Assembly (NCBI GenBank): GCA_016188115.1
Contig: JACPIK010000002.1
Span: 460,125 to 524,124, forward strand
DNA from: Candidatus Woesearchaeota archaeon
GTDB lineage: Archaea; Nanobdellota; Nanobdellia; Woesearchaeales; GW2011-AR9
DNA: 64,000 nt
Reading direction: 5' to 3'
Made by a program: the position numbers and the translations under genes. Below the pieces are notes generated by a model. It was given only the letters and a program-made list of their open reading frames with translations, searched no databases and was not told the origin of the DNA. This document shows positions 9,477 through 19,487 of the stretch, one piece after another; the stretch's first letter is position 1; every line of letters starts with the position of its first letter.

Positions 9477-9526
9477 CAGAAACATTCGTTTCTGAACCCC
9501 TTTTTTAATCATAGTTAAAAAAGAGG
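9477..9526 (+). promoter_or_regulatory. prs leader: two consecutive hairpins, the second covering the ribosome binding site
   Basis: Hairpin 1 is CAGAAAC (9477-9483), loop ATTC, GTTTCTG (9488-9494), a perfect 7-bp stem. Hairpin 2 pairs 9497-9508 (CCCCTTTTTTAA) with 9515-9526 (TTAAAAAAGAGG) around a 6-nt loop, with 11 of 12 pairs. Its 3' arm contains GAGG of the Shine-Dalgarno sequence GAGGTG (9523-9528), eight or so bases before the ATG. Folding would hide the ribosome binding site, so translation of PRPP synthase may be switched by temperature, a ligand or a protein. The pairing is seen; the regulatory role is inferred. Confidence 0.55.
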
Positions 9527-9533
9527 TGTTAGC

Positions 9534-10418
9534 ATGATCATCACATCCTGTGGTAATTCTATTCCCATCGCCAAGGCAATTGCCAAAGCACTCAAAGCCA
9601 AGTTTTCTCCATTAACCATATCCAGTTTTCCAGATAACGACATTTACATGAAATACAATGTTGATGTGAAAAAACAGATCGTTGTAATCGTTCATTCATT
9701 ACAACCCAATCCTGACACATCCCTATTTGATGTCACCTTTGCTGCTCATACTGCCAAAGATCTTGGGGCAAAAAAAGTAATTCTCGTCGCCCCCTATCTT
9801 TCGTATATGCGTCAAGACAAACGCTTTCATCCAGGAGAAGCAATAACCAGCCGCATCATGGCAAAAATGCTGAATCCTTGCATTGATCATCTTATTACTA
9901 TTGACCCCCATCTTCACCGCTACAAATCATTGCGTGACATTTTCACCATGAAAACAAGCTGTTTGACCGCCAACAACATTCTTGCCAAATATATTAAAAC
10001 ACATTTTAACCACCCCGTAATTATTGGACCTGATTGGGAATCCTATCAATGGGCAGAAGACATTGCCAAAGAAGTAGGAACACAAGTCACCATCATGGAA
10101 AAAACACGCTTCTCATCACGACACGTTACATCTAAAATGATTCATCCCGTAATGCTTAAAGATCGTGAAATCGTTGTTGTCGACGACATTCTCTCTACCG
10201 GTCATACCATTTGCGAAGCCGCCAAGAACGCCTATAACGCTGGTGCACATCGTGTTGGAGCCGTGGTTGTGCATGGATTATTTGTCGAAGACGCCAGGAG
10301 TAAATTAAAGAAAGCACACGTCAACGATCTCGCATCAACCAATACCATTGAACACCCAACCAATAGAATTGATGTGACAGAGTTGTTAGTAGAAGAATTA
10401 AAAAAGATAATTAAATAA
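9534..10418 (+). CDS. prs: Ribose-phosphate pyrophosphokinase (PRPP synthase)
   Basis: The enzyme transfers pyrophosphate from ATP to ribose 5-phosphate, making PRPP for nucleotide, histidine and NAD synthesis. The 294-residue protein has the family features: an N-terminal SCGNSIPIAKAIAKAL segment, SSFPDNDIYMKY, the catalytic-flexible-loop/ATP region PYLSYMRQDKRFHPGEAITS, DPHLHR, and the PRPP-binding loop IVVVDDILSTGHTI. Length matches the shorter archaeal type rather than the about 315-residue bacterial enzyme. Translation starts at an ATG preceded by GAGGTG, which lies in a hairpin. The gene is monocistronic here. Confidence 0.93.
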   Translation: MIITSCGNSIPIAKAIAKALKAKFSPLTISSFPDNDIYMKYNVDVKKQIVVIVHSLQPNPDTSLFDVTFAAHTAKDLGAKKVILVAPYLSYMRQDKRFHPGEAITSRIMAKMLNPCIDHLITIDPHLHRYKSLRDIFTMKTSCLTANNILAKYIKTHFNHPVIIGPDWESYQWAEDIAKEVGTQVTIMEKTRFSSRHVTSKMIHPVMLKDREIVVVDDILSTGHTICEAAKNAYNAGAHRVGAVVVHGLFVEDARSKLKKAHVNDLASTNTIEHPTNRIDVTELLVEELKKIIK

Positions 10419-10492
10419 TTTTTTTTATATCCTCATCCTAGATAGTATTAGATTTTTATAATTAAAGAAAACAAGAAGAAAAAAACAAAAAT

Positions 10493-10879
10493 TTATTTTC
10501 TGCTAAACAACGCTTTGTATTTCTCCCAATACACAAATCCAAAATACCCATTAAACAGGCATACAACAACGCCCATAATAGCATACATTGGTTGTAGCAT
10601 CAAATTAAATACAACAATACCCACTGAAACTGGTGCAAGAAAGATCGCAGCAAGCGCAGGCAAGAAGTTAAACACGAGCATCAAACCTGCAACAATTTCC
10701 GTCACTTTAATCATATGAAATATCCCTGTACTCAAGAGAACTTTCATTGTCTCAACCATTGGCGCGGGAATACCTTCAAGAGAAGAACCAGCCATAAGTC
10801 CACTTACACCACTAAACGTCATAAATAACCCAAAAAGAATGCGGATTACCATAACTAATCTTTTGTTTCTAAAATCCAT
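10493..10879 (-). CDS. DoxX-like four-helix membrane protein
   Basis: A 128-residue protein with four hydrophobic helices and the features of the DoxX/DoxD-like family: RILFGLFMTFSGVSGL in helix 1 and a central TEIVAGLMLVFNFLPALAA segment. The ATG at 10879 is chosen because an AGGTGAT ribosome binding site lies directly upstream; the GTG at 10888 is part of that site. DoxX relatives include quinol oxidase small subunits and many proteins of unknown role, so no reaction is assigned. Confidence 0.7.
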   Translation of the reverse strand: MDFRNKRLVMVIRILFGLFMTFSGVSGLMAGSSLEGIPAPMVETMKVLLSTGIFHMIKVTEIVAGLMLVFNFLPALAAIFLAPVSVGIVVFNLMLQPMYAIMGVVVCLFNGYFGFVYWEKYKALFSRK

Positions 10880-10944
10880 GTGTATCACCTATTTAATAAA
10901 ACTAGAAGAAAAATGAGTGGAAAATATATAAAATTAACCTAAAC

Positions 10945-11502
10945 CTACTCCTTCCCAAAATACTTGTAAATCGGCTGCTGCTCTTTCACATTCACTTCTT
11001 TATTCGCAGATCTAGCCAACATAAAGAAATAATCACTCAACCGATTAACATAACGTAATGTTTCTGGATTAATTTCGATGACTTCTTGCGCTTGTACAAG
11101 ACATCTCTCCGCACGACGAGTAATCACTCGAGCCAAATGCAAAAACGCACTCTCTTTCGTACCGCCAGGTAAAATAAATGACTGCTGAGCACCCAACTTT
11201 TCATCAAGAGCATCAATTGCCTCTTCTAATTCTTTCACATGTTCATCTCGAATACGTGGCATGCTATCTTTTGCTAACTTGCTGCCACCAAGATCGGCAC
11301 CAAGTTGAAAGAGATCATTTTGAATACGCATCAAACAACTCTTAATTCCTTCATCTTCTACAAAACATAATGTCACACCAATCACTGAATTCAACTCATC
11401 CAAAGCGCCAAATGTTTCAATACGTGGATCACTCTTTGAGATAAGTCCGCAACCAAAAAAAGTTGTTTTTCCCTGATCACCAATTTTTGTATAGATCTTC
11501 AT
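10945..11502 (-). CDS. pduO: ATP:cob(I)alamin adenosyltransferase, PduO type
   Basis: The enzyme adenosylates cob(I)alamin to give coenzyme B12. The 185-residue product matches the PduO/MMAB family: KIYTKIGDQGKTTFFG at the N-terminus (ATP-binding motif), GALDELNSVIG, the central QNDLFQLGADLG segment, and RVITRRAERCLV plus NRLSDYFFMLAR near the C-terminus. It lies 54 bp downstream of a class II ribonucleotide reductase gene on the same strand, and class II reductases need adenosylcobalamin; the context fits supply of cofactor to the two reductases next door. No corrin synthesis genes are seen, so the cell may salvage cobalamin. Confidence 0.92.
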   Translation of the reverse strand: MKIYTKIGDQGKTTFFGCGLISKSDPRIETFGALDELNSVIGVTLCFVEDEGIKSCLMRIQNDLFQLGADLGGSKLAKDSMPRIRDEHVKELEEAIDALDEKLGAQQSFILPGGTKESAFLHLARVITRRAERCLVQAQEVIEINPETLRYVNRLSDYFFMLARSANKEVNVKEQQPIYKYFGKE

Positions 11503-11556
11503 TATTCACACCCTATTCTTTAATTATTATTAACCTAAATTATTAACCTAATCCTT

Positions 11557-13680
11557 CTAACTTCCATCTCCCACCGTAATAACTTGATCTTCATAACTTC
11601 CATCACGATAAATGGTGATACCTTTACACTTTGATTTCCACGCTAGCATATATGCCTCTTCGACATCTTTAATAGCAGCAATACGCGGAAAATTAATGGT
11701 CTTAGAGATCGCATTATCCACATGCTTCTGAAGGACTGCCTGCATTTTAATATGCCATGAAGGGTTAATATCTTGCGCAGTCACAAATACATCACGCACA
11801 TCTTTAGGAATTTCTTTAATTTGTTGAATTGAACCCCTCATTGAAACACGCCGCATTAAATCAGGACTATAAAATCCCCTCTCTTTTGCCACCGCCTCAA
11901 AATGTTTGTTTAAGTATACCAACTCACTTGAAGTTAACAATGTTCGTTGATACGAAATAGCAAAAATGGGTTCACAGCTTGCAGAACAGTCAGCAAAAAT
12001 ACTGCGCGTGCCCGTAGGAGATAACGCCAGACACGTCATGTTTCTCATCTTGATCCCATTTTTTTCATGATCTGACCCTTTCCACGCAGGACAAACACCC
12101 CTCTTCTTCGCCAATTCTTGAGACATTTCATACGCAGACTCGCGAACAAACCCCATTAACCTATCAGCAAATTCCAAAGCTTGCTCAGAATCATACTTTA
12201 AAGAAAGTTGAAATAAAACATCCGCGAAACCCATTATTCCTAACCCTAATTTCCTCGTTCGTTTTGTTGCTTCTTCCATCTCTAAACGAGGATATTTGTT
12301 AACATCAATAACATTATCTAAAAAGTGAATAGACGTTTTAATATCTCTACCTAGGCGTGCCCAATCCAGATCCAGTACAGTATCGCTAGTATCACTCTGC
12401 ACGGTTTTCTGTGTATTGCGTGTATCCTCTCTCACAGATTTAGTTATAACATATTTACTTACATCAATACTGCCTAAAGCACACGCTTCATGAGGTAAAA
12501 GAGGAGCTTCGCCACATTGATTAGTAGTTTCAATTTCTCCGAGATGTTTAGCTGGATGTCGACGATTTATTTCATCTAAAAATAACAGACCAGGATCACC
12601 AGTTTTCCACGCATTTTGTGTAATAACAGCAAACACATCCCGCGCCCGCATTTTACCCACATATTTCTCAGTACGAGGATTGCGTACATAATACTCCTTG
12701 TCTTCTTCTACTGCTTTCATAAAACGATCAGTAACACCTACCGAGATATTAAAATTCTTCAGTGATGCCTGATCTCGCTTTGCTTCAATAAATCGCAATA
12801 TATCCGGATGATCAACACGCAGCACAGCCATATTCGCACCAGGTCGTATACCTCCCTGTTTAATAACGTCTAATGCCGCATCATAAACACGAAGAAATGA
12901 CAAAGGCCCAGGAGCAACACCAACATGATGACGTACTAAGTCCCGCTTTGGACGCAAACGAGAAAAACTAAAACCGGTTCCTCCACCTTGTTGATGAATG
13001 ACAGCGGCATCATTAAGTGTGCCAAAAATACTTTCCATACTATCCTCAATGGGAAGAACATAACACGCATGAAGTTGCGCGATTGGCGCTCCTGCATTCA
13101 TTAAAGTAGGAGTAGTGGGAAAAAATACTAATTGTGACATTATCTGATAAAATTGAGCAGCTGTTTGTTCAATGTCTTGTTTAGATGCACCATAAGAACC
13201 ATCAGCTAAAGCAACCGCGAACGCAACACGCCAAAGCATCTGTTGAGGACTTTCTTGAAGCATACCCTGTTCATCCTTGCGTAAATAACGGCGTTCTAAA
13301 ATACGTAAAGCTTCAGAAGAAAAATCAAGATTCTCCGCACTGTGTTCATGACCCAATATCAACGCGCGTCGTTCACGTTCCTCGTCACGTTTATGTCTAA
13401 ACAAAATATAGGCTTTTGCTGTTCGAGCATGACCCTTCTCAATAAGCAACCGTTCAACAGCATCCTGAACCTGCTCTACAGAAGGCGTTCCTTTCTTAAT
13501 CTTCTCTTCAAGAAAATGAAGCGCCTCATGAGCTAATTGTAACGCCAGCTCTCGGTCACTGCCACCCACCGATTGCGCTGCTTTAAAGATAGCATTGGCT
13601 ACTTTCTCTTCATTAAACGCAACAACTCGTCCATCGCGTTTTACAATTTCGCGGATTGCATGTTGATGAAGTTCAGCCAT
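11557..13680 (-). CDS. nrdJ: Class II (adenosylcobalamin-dependent) ribonucleotide reductase with ATP cone
   Basis: The enzyme reduces ribonucleotides to deoxyribonucleotides. The 707-residue chain begins with an ATP-cone (about 8-95), which senses dATP/ATP, followed by the ten-stranded barrel. C389 in NQCGE is the thiyl-radical cysteine, with N387 and E391; C206 and C400 would form the redox pair. A PTGT motif (SPTGTRSIF) is present. The C-terminus ends shortly after YRDGS and lacks the CxxC tail that normally regenerates the active-site disulfide. It lies 93 bp downstream of a second, larger class II reductase gene. One gene may be specialised or the two may cooperate; this is not decidable from sequence. 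Confidence 0.92.
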   Translation of the reverse strand: MAELHQHAIREIVKRDGRVVAFNEEKVANAIFKAAQSVGGSDRELALQLAHEALHFLEEKIKKGTPSVEQVQDAVERLLIEKGHARTAKAYILFRHKRDEERERRALILGHEHSAENLDFSSEALRILERRYLRKDEQGMLQESPQQMLWRVAFAVALADGSYGASKQDIEQTAAQFYQIMSQLVFFPTTPTLMNAGAPIAQLHACYVLPIEDSMESIFGTLNDAAVIHQQGGGTGFSFSRLRPKRDLVRHHVGVAPGPLSFLRVYDAALDVIKQGGIRPGANMAVLRVDHPDILRFIEAKRDQASLKNFNISVGVTDRFMKAVEEDKEYYVRNPRTEKYVGKMRARDVFAVITQNAWKTGDPGLLFLDEINRRHPAKHLGEIETTNQCGEAPLLPHEACALGSIDVSKYVITKSVREDTRNTQKTVQSDTSDTVLDLDWARLGRDIKTSIHFLDNVIDVNKYPRLEMEEATKRTRKLGLGIMGFADVLFQLSLKYDSEQALEFADRLMGFVRESAYEMSQELAKKRGVCPAWKGSDHEKNGIKMRNMTCLALSPTGTRSIFADCSASCEPIFAISYQRTLLTSSELVYLNKHFEAVAKERGFYSPDLMRRVSMRGSIQQIKEIPKDVRDVFVTAQDINPSWHIKMQAVLQKHVDNAISKTINFPRIAAIKDVEEAYMLAWKSKCKGITIYRDGSYEDQVITVGDGS

Positions 13681-13773
13681 AATATTAGGATTAATAAGAA
13701 AAAAAGAAAAGAGTAGTTATAAAAGTAGCGATACCGTAAAGAAGAGATTACTCTCTTCCTTATCAATATCTCC

Positions 13774-16700
13774 CTAACTACACCCACTCGTTTCCCCACA
13801 TACCTCACACAGCATACATGTCCCATTACGGCGAAGTTGTGTTGCGCCGCAGCCAGAACATTTCTGCTTTTCTGCTTTGGACGTTGGCAGCACGCTTGAA
13901 GCTGAAATATTCTCAGATTGAGCACGAGATCCTGCTGACATGACAGGTATTGCACCGCCCGCAACTCCACCCACAGCACCCAAAGTAGGCAAAGGCTTCA
14001 TCATTGCGGGAGTTAATTCACCTAAAAACGTCCGCAGCTCTGTAATCACAGGATGACCCTCAACAGCAAGACTCTCACGCGCAATAACCGTAGGAGTAAC
14101 GCCCTGACGAATCATAAAATTAACCCCACTCAAAAGTGCTTTCATCATCACGTCTTGTACTGGTGCAGCAAATTCCATCTCAATTCCAACAGCATCAAGT
14201 TTATCATTAGTAAGCTGAGCATTCAAGACACAACTCTTACCACCCACTTTGACAATCTTCTTGATCAGAGTACGACCCGCAACAACATTTCCACCAACAT
14301 TCCCGCCAACACTTCCACTCGCAGAACCATCTTTTCGTTTAGTAGTCAAAATCTCTTTAAGTTGGTTGTTCTCTTCAAGCGTAGTATTGAGTGGCTGACT
14401 TAACTTGCTCCCATCACGATACAATGCAACCGCTTTAATCATCATCGTCCAGGAATCATAATATGCTTTCTTGATCTGTTCTACTGTCCAATCTTGAGGC
14501 ATATTAATTGTCTTCGAGATAGCGCCAGAGATGAATGGTTGAACTGCAGCAAGCATTTTCATGTGCCCATACGGATGGATGTAACGCAACCCTTTCTTAC
14601 CACATTTATTTGCGCAATCAAACACCGCGTAATGCTCAGAACGTAAATGTGGAGCGCCCTCAAGAGTCATCGTGCCACACACATACTCACTTGCAGCATC
14701 GATATCTTGTTGAGTATAACCCAACACACTAAGCACAGATTTCTTAGGATCTTTTCCTGCCATGATAGCATTATATGCATCTTTTCCTAAAGTCCACGAA
14801 TTAAACGCATAATTAATATCCATCGCACTGTGCAATTCTGATTCTACCGCACTAAGTTGTTCTTCTCGCAATCCTTTCTGCATTAATGAATCACGATTTA
14901 TTCCAGGACTGCCCTGTAATGTTCCATGACCAAGACAGTACGCGATAATCTCACGAATTTGCACAGGAGTGTATCCTAAATTTTTTAATGCATTAGGAAC
15001 AGATTGATTAACAATTTTAAAGAACCCACCACCAGCAAGTTTCTTGTATTTAACCAGTGCATAGTCTGGCTCAACTCCCGTTGTATCACAATCCATAACC
15101 AAACCGATAGTTCCTGTTGGCGCAATAACAGTCGTTTGAGCATTACGATACCCATACTGTTCACCACGAACTAATGCCTGATCCCACGCATCATGAGCAG
15201 CAGATAATAGCTCCGAAGGACACAACGCCTGATTTATCGCAATCGGTTTAATGGTTAAGTTTTCATAATCATTAAGATCGTACGCAGCTCGGCGATGATT
15301 ACGAATAACGCGCAACATATGATTTTTGTTCTCATTATAGCGTTTAAATGGACCCAAAGTTGCTGCAATCTCTGCTGAAGTAGCATACGAATCTCCTGTC
15401 ATGATCGCTGCAAGAGCGCCTGCAATAGCCCGCCCTTTATCACTATCATACGGAATACCCTGCAACATAAGCAGCGTACCTACATTAGCGTATCCTAACC
15501 CCAACGTACGATACTCATAACTCTTGAGTGCAATACGTTCAGAAGGAAAATGCGCCATCAAAACAGAAATTTCCAATGCAATTGTCCAAAGTCGAATCGT
15601 ATGACGATATCCTGAAACATCAAATGTACTGGTGTCAAAATTATAAAAACGACCTAGATTAATTGATGCTAAATTACAAGCAGTATCATCTAAAAACATA
15701 TACTCGCTACAAGGATTGCTTGCATTAATACGCCCGCCCTCAGGACAGGTATGCCACTCATTAATCGTCGTATCATATTGAACACCGGGATCAGCAGAAG
15801 CCCACGCGCAATAACCAATATCATCCCAAAGTTTCTGAGCAGAAATAGTTTTAACAACCTCTGCAGAAACACGATTACGTAACTCCCAATTACGTCCGCC
15901 TTCAAGCGCTTCAAAAAATGTGTTAGGAATACGCACTGAATTGTTGCTATTCTGACCTGACACCGTAAGATACGCTTCTGATTCATAATGCGTATCAAAC
16001 TCTTTTAATGGAAGACTATATCCCTGTCGTGCTAAATCCAATGCGCGAACAACATAATTCACTGGAATTTCATCAGTTGTCGCATCAATAACTGCTTGCG
16101 CAACCAAAGGATCTTCTAAAGGACGTTCTTTATGCTTTGCCAGTTCAATTAAATGAGAAAGACGTTTAGACAAAATTTTGCTTCCTGCAACTAAATCAGC
16201 AACTTTTTCCTCCTCACGAACTTTCCACCAAACAAAATTTTCAATTTCGGGATGAGTCAAATCTAAACAAACCATCTTTGCTGCCCGACGAGTAGTTCCA
16301 CCCGATTTGATACTGCCTGCAGCGGCATCAAAAATCTTAAGAAAACTCATTAAGCCAGAACTATATCCACCGCCTGAAAGACTCTCCCCTTTTCCACGCA
16401 ATCCAGAAAAATTACTTCCCGTTCCGCTGCCATACTTAAAGATACGTGCTTCACGAGTAAGAAGACTAAAAATTCCCCCATCTCGAACTAGATCATCATT
16501 AACCTCTTGAATAAAACAGGCATGAGGTTGAGAACGAGTGTATGCATCTTTTGATTGCTCTAATTTCTGTGTAATTGGATCAACATAACTATGACCTTGC
16601 GCAGGACCAGTAATACCATACGCCCAATTAAGACCAGTCGTAAACCATTGAGGACTATTTGGCGCAGCTAATTGACCAATAAGCATAAACACCATTTCTT

Positions 16701-17103
16701 CATAGAAAACGTGAGCATCTTTTGCAGACGCAAAATAACCATGTTTTTCTCCCCAGTACCGCCAGCACCCAGCAAGACGATGAGCCACTTGTTTAATACT
16801 TGTCTCACGACCAGTAATGACTTTGCCATTCTCATCAAGTAAGAGATCCCCCTCATCATTACGTAATGGCACACCTGCTTTACGAAAATACTTTTGAGCA
16901 AGAATATCCGTTGCAACTTGCGTCCAGAAATGAGGTACCTCTACATCATGCATTTCAAAAACAGTGCTCCCATCAGGATTCTTAATGACAGAACTACGCT
17001 TCTCATAGGTAAACATTTTAGTTGGGTCAACACCCTCACGAGTAAAATAGCGACGAACTACAAGCCCTCGCTTTTCCATAACTACACTTTCTTGTTTCTC
17101 CAT
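13774..17103 (-). CDS. nrdJ: Class II (adenosylcobalamin-dependent) ribonucleotide reductase, long form
   Basis: An 1109-residue reductase of the long NrdJ type without an N-terminal ATP cone. The thiyl cysteine is C465 in NPCSE (463-467), with the redox pair C196 and C476. Large insertions relative to the short enzyme occur between barrel strands (about 290-400). Near the C-terminus are a glycine-rich linker, a TSCPD-like segment, and a Cys-rich tail (CSGC...CMLCEVC...C, 1082-1109) able to bind zinc or act as the reducing thiol pair. The ATG is preceded by GGGGAGTGAT. Direct repeats in the upstream spacer and nrdR 150 bp upstream suggest co-regulation. Confidence 0.93.
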   Translation of the reverse strand: MEKQESVVMEKRGLVVRRYFTREGVDPTKMFTYEKRSSVIKNPDGSTVFEMHDVEVPHFWTQVATDILAQKYFRKAGVPLRNDEGDLLLDENGKVITGRETSIKQVAHRLAGCWRYWGEKHGYFASAKDAHVFYEEMVFMLIGQLAAPNSPQWFTTGLNWAYGITGPAQGHSYVDPITQKLEQSKDAYTRSQPHACFIQEVNDDLVRDGGIFSLLTREARIFKYGSGTGSNFSGLRGKGESLSGGGYSSGLMSFLKIFDAAAGSIKSGGTTRRAAKMVCLDLTHPEIENFVWWKVREEEKVADLVAGSKILSKRLSHLIELAKHKERPLEDPLVAQAVIDATTDEIPVNYVVRALDLARQGYSLPLKEFDTHYESEAYLTVSGQNSNNSVRIPNTFFEALEGGRNWELRNRVSAEVVKTISAQKLWDDIGYCAWASADPGVQYDTTINEWHTCPEGGRINASNPCSEYMFLDDTACNLASINLGRFYNFDTSTFDVSGYRHTIRLWTIALEISVLMAHFPSERIALKSYEYRTLGLGYANVGTLLMLQGIPYDSDKGRAIAGALAAIMTGDSYATSAEIAATLGPFKRYNENKNHMLRVIRNHRRAAYDLNDYENLTIKPIAINQALCPSELLSAAHDAWDQALVRGEQYGYRNAQTTVIAPTGTIGLVMDCDTTGVEPDYALVKYKKLAGGGFFKIVNQSVPNALKNLGYTPVQIREIIAYCLGHGTLQGSPGINRDSLMQKGLREEQLSAVESELHSAMDINYAFNSWTLGKDAYNAIMAGKDPKKSVLSVLGYTQQDIDAASEYVCGTMTLEGAPHLRSEHYAVFDCANKCGKKGLRYIHPYGHMKMLAAVQPFISGAISKTINMPQDWTVEQIKKAYYDSWTMMIKAVALYRDGSKLSQPLNTTLEENNQLKEILTTKRKDGSASGSVGGNVGGNVVAGRTLIKKIVKVGGKSCVLNAQLTNDKLDAVGIEMEFAAPVQDVMMKALLSGVNFMIRQGVTPTVIARESLAVEGHPVITELRTFLGELTPAMMKPLPTLGAVGGVAGGAIPVMSAGSRAQSENISASSVLPTSKAEKQKCSGCGATQLRRNGTCMLCEVCGETSGCS

Positions 17104-17197
17104 ATAACATCACTCCCCTTTTTGGTAATATGATTTCCTGAAATCTCTTTATGGTGATTTCGTAATTGTAATCTTTTAACGTGTATTCTCAGGGTTT

Positions 17198-17250
17198 ATC
17201 CTAAGCATACATCCTTCCTAAGTATACATTCTAAATATACTTCCTAAGCA
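17198..17250 (-). repeat. Three degenerate copies of TGTATRCTTAGGA upstream of nrdJ
   Basis: Read on the minus strand, the spacer between nrdR and the long nrdJ contains TGCTTAGGA, then ATGTATACTTAGGA, then ATGTATGCTTAGGA at about 17-bp spacing. The arrangement looks like a cluster of operator or binding sites between the two genes, though the cluster could also be relic sequence. It differs from the NrdR box found further upstream. Confidence 0.6.
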
Positions 17251-17252
17251 TT

Positions 17253-17684
17253 TTACGCCACAAAGTTTAATTCTCTCTCCAAGAGTTTTGGATCTTCAAT
17301 CTTTTTATGAATCGTAGCAAAACGCACATATGCCATCTTATCCTGTTTTTTGAGTTCAGCTAACACTAACGAACCAATCAACGTGCTTTTTATGGGATTC
17401 GTTCTTTTATTGAGTATTTTACGATAGACAGTTTGAGTTAGATGAGATACAACCTCTGGTTCACTCTTCGCGCAAGCTCTTTGAATACTTGAAGTTAGCT
17501 TTGCAACATCAAACGGCTCGCTACGTCCATCCCGTTTTAATACAGCAAAATTAAACAACGCACGTTCATAAGTGGTGAATCTGCTTAAACATTTCAAACA
17601 TTCACGACGTCGGCGCATTGCACCCTCTACTATGCGTGATTCCAAAACTTTCGTCTCTTCATGCGAACAAAATGGACAATACAT
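17253..17684 (-). CDS. nrdR: Transcriptional repressor NrdR
   Basis: NrdR represses ribonucleotide reductase genes by binding paired NrdR boxes when its ATP cone is loaded with dATP. The 143-residue protein has the full layout: zinc ribbon with C3, C6, C29 and C32 around the RRRREC segment, then an ATP cone beginning at about residue 48 (VLKRDGRSEPFDVAKL). An SD-like AGGTGTT precedes the ATG. It heads a run nrdR-nrdJ-nrdJ-pduO on one strand. NrdR is common in bacteria and patchy in archaea, so transfer at some point is likely. Confidence 0.93.
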   Translation of the reverse strand: MYCPFCSHEETKVLESRIVEGAMRRRRECLKCLSRFTTYERALFNFAVLKRDGRSEPFDVAKLTSSIQRACAKSEPEVVSHLTQTVYRKILNKRTNPIKSTLIGSLVLAELKKQDKMAYVRFATIHKKIEDPKLLERELNFVA

Positions 17685-17894
17685 CGTAACACCTATAATC
17701 TCTTTTTATTAGTCTCTTTTTTGCAATATCTCTTTTATTCCTAGGTTTCTTTGTGATTTACTGTTAGGATTTCCTGCAAATACTTTTTGCACTAAAACTA
17801 TTTTTACACTTAAACAAATTAATCTACATGGAAACATAAAACTGTTACCAAAATTAATTCGTACTTCTCCCCTTTTTGATTTTTGAATCAGATC

Positions 17895-17902
17895 TTATTT
17901 AA
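17895..17902 (-). promoter_or_regulatory. TATA-like element for the nrdR operon
   Basis: On the minus strand the sequence reads TTAAATAA. It lies about 31 bp downstream of the NrdR box, so a repressor bound at the box would sit just upstream of the TBP site. Expected transcription start is near 17870. Confidence 0.5.
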
Positions 17903-17933
17903 TTACTTTGCGTGTTCTTTGCAGCGTGACAAA

Positions 17934-17949
17934 ACACTACATTTAGTGT
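17934..17949. promoter_or_regulatory. NrdR box
   Basis: ACACTACATTTAGTGT is a perfect 6-bp inverted repeat around CATT (7 bp with the flanking A/T) and fits the bacterial NrdR-box consensus ACACwATATATwGTGT. It lies 250 bp upstream of the nrdR start codon. A clear second box, usual for NrdR regulation, is not visible; the neighbouring GTGTT/AACAC pair within 17911-17937 is only a weak candidate. Confidence 0.75.
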
Positions 17950-18107
17950 TCTATCTCGGAAAAAACAGCACTGCTAGCGTTTTTAATAATCAAAGCCAAG
18001 ATAATTTAAATTGATTTTAGTACTTGAATATATGTGTTGTAGAATATGTTTTATTGGTTTGATTGATGCTAAAAAGTTCTAAGAAAAGAAAGAAGAAAAT
18101 GAGAATA

Positions 18108-18132
18108 TAATAATAAATAATAATAATAATAA
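18108..18132. repeat. TAA trinucleotide microsatellite
   Basis: Eight TAA units, with one extra A after the third, lie in the A-rich spacer downstream of the dehydrogenase-family gene. Confidence 0.9.
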
Positions 18133-18217
18133 TACAAAAAAACCTAAAGATAATCCAAATAAAAAAATAAAATCAACAAAAACAAGAAGAATAATGAACT
18201 TAAACTAACCATCAGCT

Positions 18218-19360
18218 TTAACAAACTTTGTTCACTGTTGCTAATTTAAAAGCTGCATTTGAAGGAGATTTCCAGTTCATTAATTTGAGTAATTGGTTTA
18301 CAGTGTCACCTATATCATTAACTTTTTGAAGAACACGTGTGACATCATATTCGCGAGCTTCTCGTCTTGCATTTAATTCTTCAGCAGCATTGATTAACCC
18401 GCCAGCATTAGCAACCCAATCAGTGATGTAGCAGATGCCATTTCTTTGAAGACGTCCACCTTCGGAATCTGGATCAACTAATTGATTGTTCTCTGCACCC
18501 ACAATGAGCTTACAATTGGAGTCAACTAATTGTTGGATCTTTTCTCCACTTGCACTTCCACCTAAAGCACACGGTACAAAAATGGAACCATTTGTTTGAT
18601 ATAACTCATCATCGGGGACAAGGATAATTCTGCCTTCGAGACCTTCACGTTGGATACGGTCACGTAAGCGGCTACTATTCTGTTCATTCGTTTCACTACA
18701 ATAGACTTTGCGAACACTACGAGCTAATCCACGAAATTGTTCTCGATGAGAATCATACTCATGACCATCAGGAAAACCAAATATCAATGATGTTGCAACC
18801 TGACCACCAGCTCCACGGACACGTGCGATTGCATTGTTAAGAATAATTCTATTTTTTTCAGCTGCAACATCCATGGCTCGCCATACTCCATATGCAGTCA
18901 TTGGTGCAGGATTTCCACTGCCCGTACTTCGACACACGACATGCTGAGTAGCACGAGCAATAATATCCATTTGTTCAGGACCAGTTCCAGAATCTGCCGC
19001 AGTGACGTATCGGCCACCTAACGATTCAACAGCTCCGCCAAAATTTTCTATAAATGTCTCGGTTAAGTCACAAGGATCCATAAACGTGACCGCTTTTCCG
19101 CCAGTAAGATAAAGACCTGCTGCAGCAGCTTTATGTCCCATACCCATTGCAAGATTAACAGAGCCTTGTGCTGCTTCTTGAGGAGTAGAGTAATTTTGAT
19201 TATTGACCCTCCATCCACCTAATCCCGGAAATTTTTGAGACGCATTTAGCGTGAGTGCGATGAAAGTGTCAATTTTTCCCTTATCAGGATGATTAACTTT
19301 AAAATGATATAATTCAACATGCGAGATATTAGTCCCAACTAATTCGTATCCGTTTGCCAT
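18218..19360 (-). CDS. Glu/Leu/Phe/Val dehydrogenase family protein
   Basis: The family oxidatively deaminates amino acids with NAD(P). The 380-residue protein aligns in motif order with leucine dehydrogenase: GLGGWR...EEAA-like segment, GMGHKAAAAGLYLTGGKAV (containing the substrate lysine), MDPCDLTETFIENFGG, then STGSGNPAPMTAYGVWRAM. The dinucleotide-binding part is diverged: a GAGGQVA stretch replaces the usual GxGxVG, but VPCALGG and VVxAANNQL-like VGAENNQL and ITDWVANAGGLINAAEE are kept. It is therefore probably a dehydrogenase with altered cofactor site, or a diverged relative. Promoter: TATA-like element at about 19378-19390. Confidence 0.8.
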   Translation of the reverse strand: MANGYELVGTNISHVELYHFKVNHPDKGKIDTFIALTLNASQKFPGLGGWRVNNQNYSTPQEAAQGSVNLAMGMGHKAAAAGLYLTGGKAVTFMDPCDLTETFIENFGGAVESLGGRYVTAADSGTGPEQMDIIARATQHVVCRSTGSGNPAPMTAYGVWRAMDVAAEKNRIILNNAIARVRGAGGQVATSLIFGFPDGHEYDSHREQFRGLARSVRKVYCSETNEQNSSRLRDRIQREGLEGRIILVPDDELYQTNGSIFVPCALGGSASGEKIQQLVDSNCKLIVGAENNQLVDPDSEGGRLQRNGICYITDWVANAGGLINAAEELNARREAREYDVTRVLQKVNDIGDTVNQLLKLMNWKSPSNAAFKLATVNKVC

Positions 19361-19487
19361 GATTTCTTTGAAGATAATTTATTTATAATGTTTATGAGTC
19401 TTGAGTCACTAAATTGAGAAAGACGATCAATGATTAACATTAAAAACAAAGCAGAAAGATAAACATCAACCAAGAGCAATCGTTACA

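Larger units (their letters stand above)
17685..18217. other. 533-bp spacer upstream of nrdR
   Basis: The spacer holds an NrdR box and a TATA-like element oriented towards nrdR (listed separately), leaving an apparent untranslated leader of nearly 190 nt. I see no strong hairpin or terminator in that leader. A 42-codon frame starting at 17837 lacks a ribosome binding site and recognisable features. The distal part, after about 18080, is very A-rich with a TAA microsatellite and carries no sign of a gene. Confidence 0.6.

Noticed and set aside
17712-17837. A 42-codon reading frame in the nrdR leader (minus strand).
   Set aside because: No ribosome binding site, low-complexity product and no recognised feature; it is compatible with chance in an AT-rich leader.
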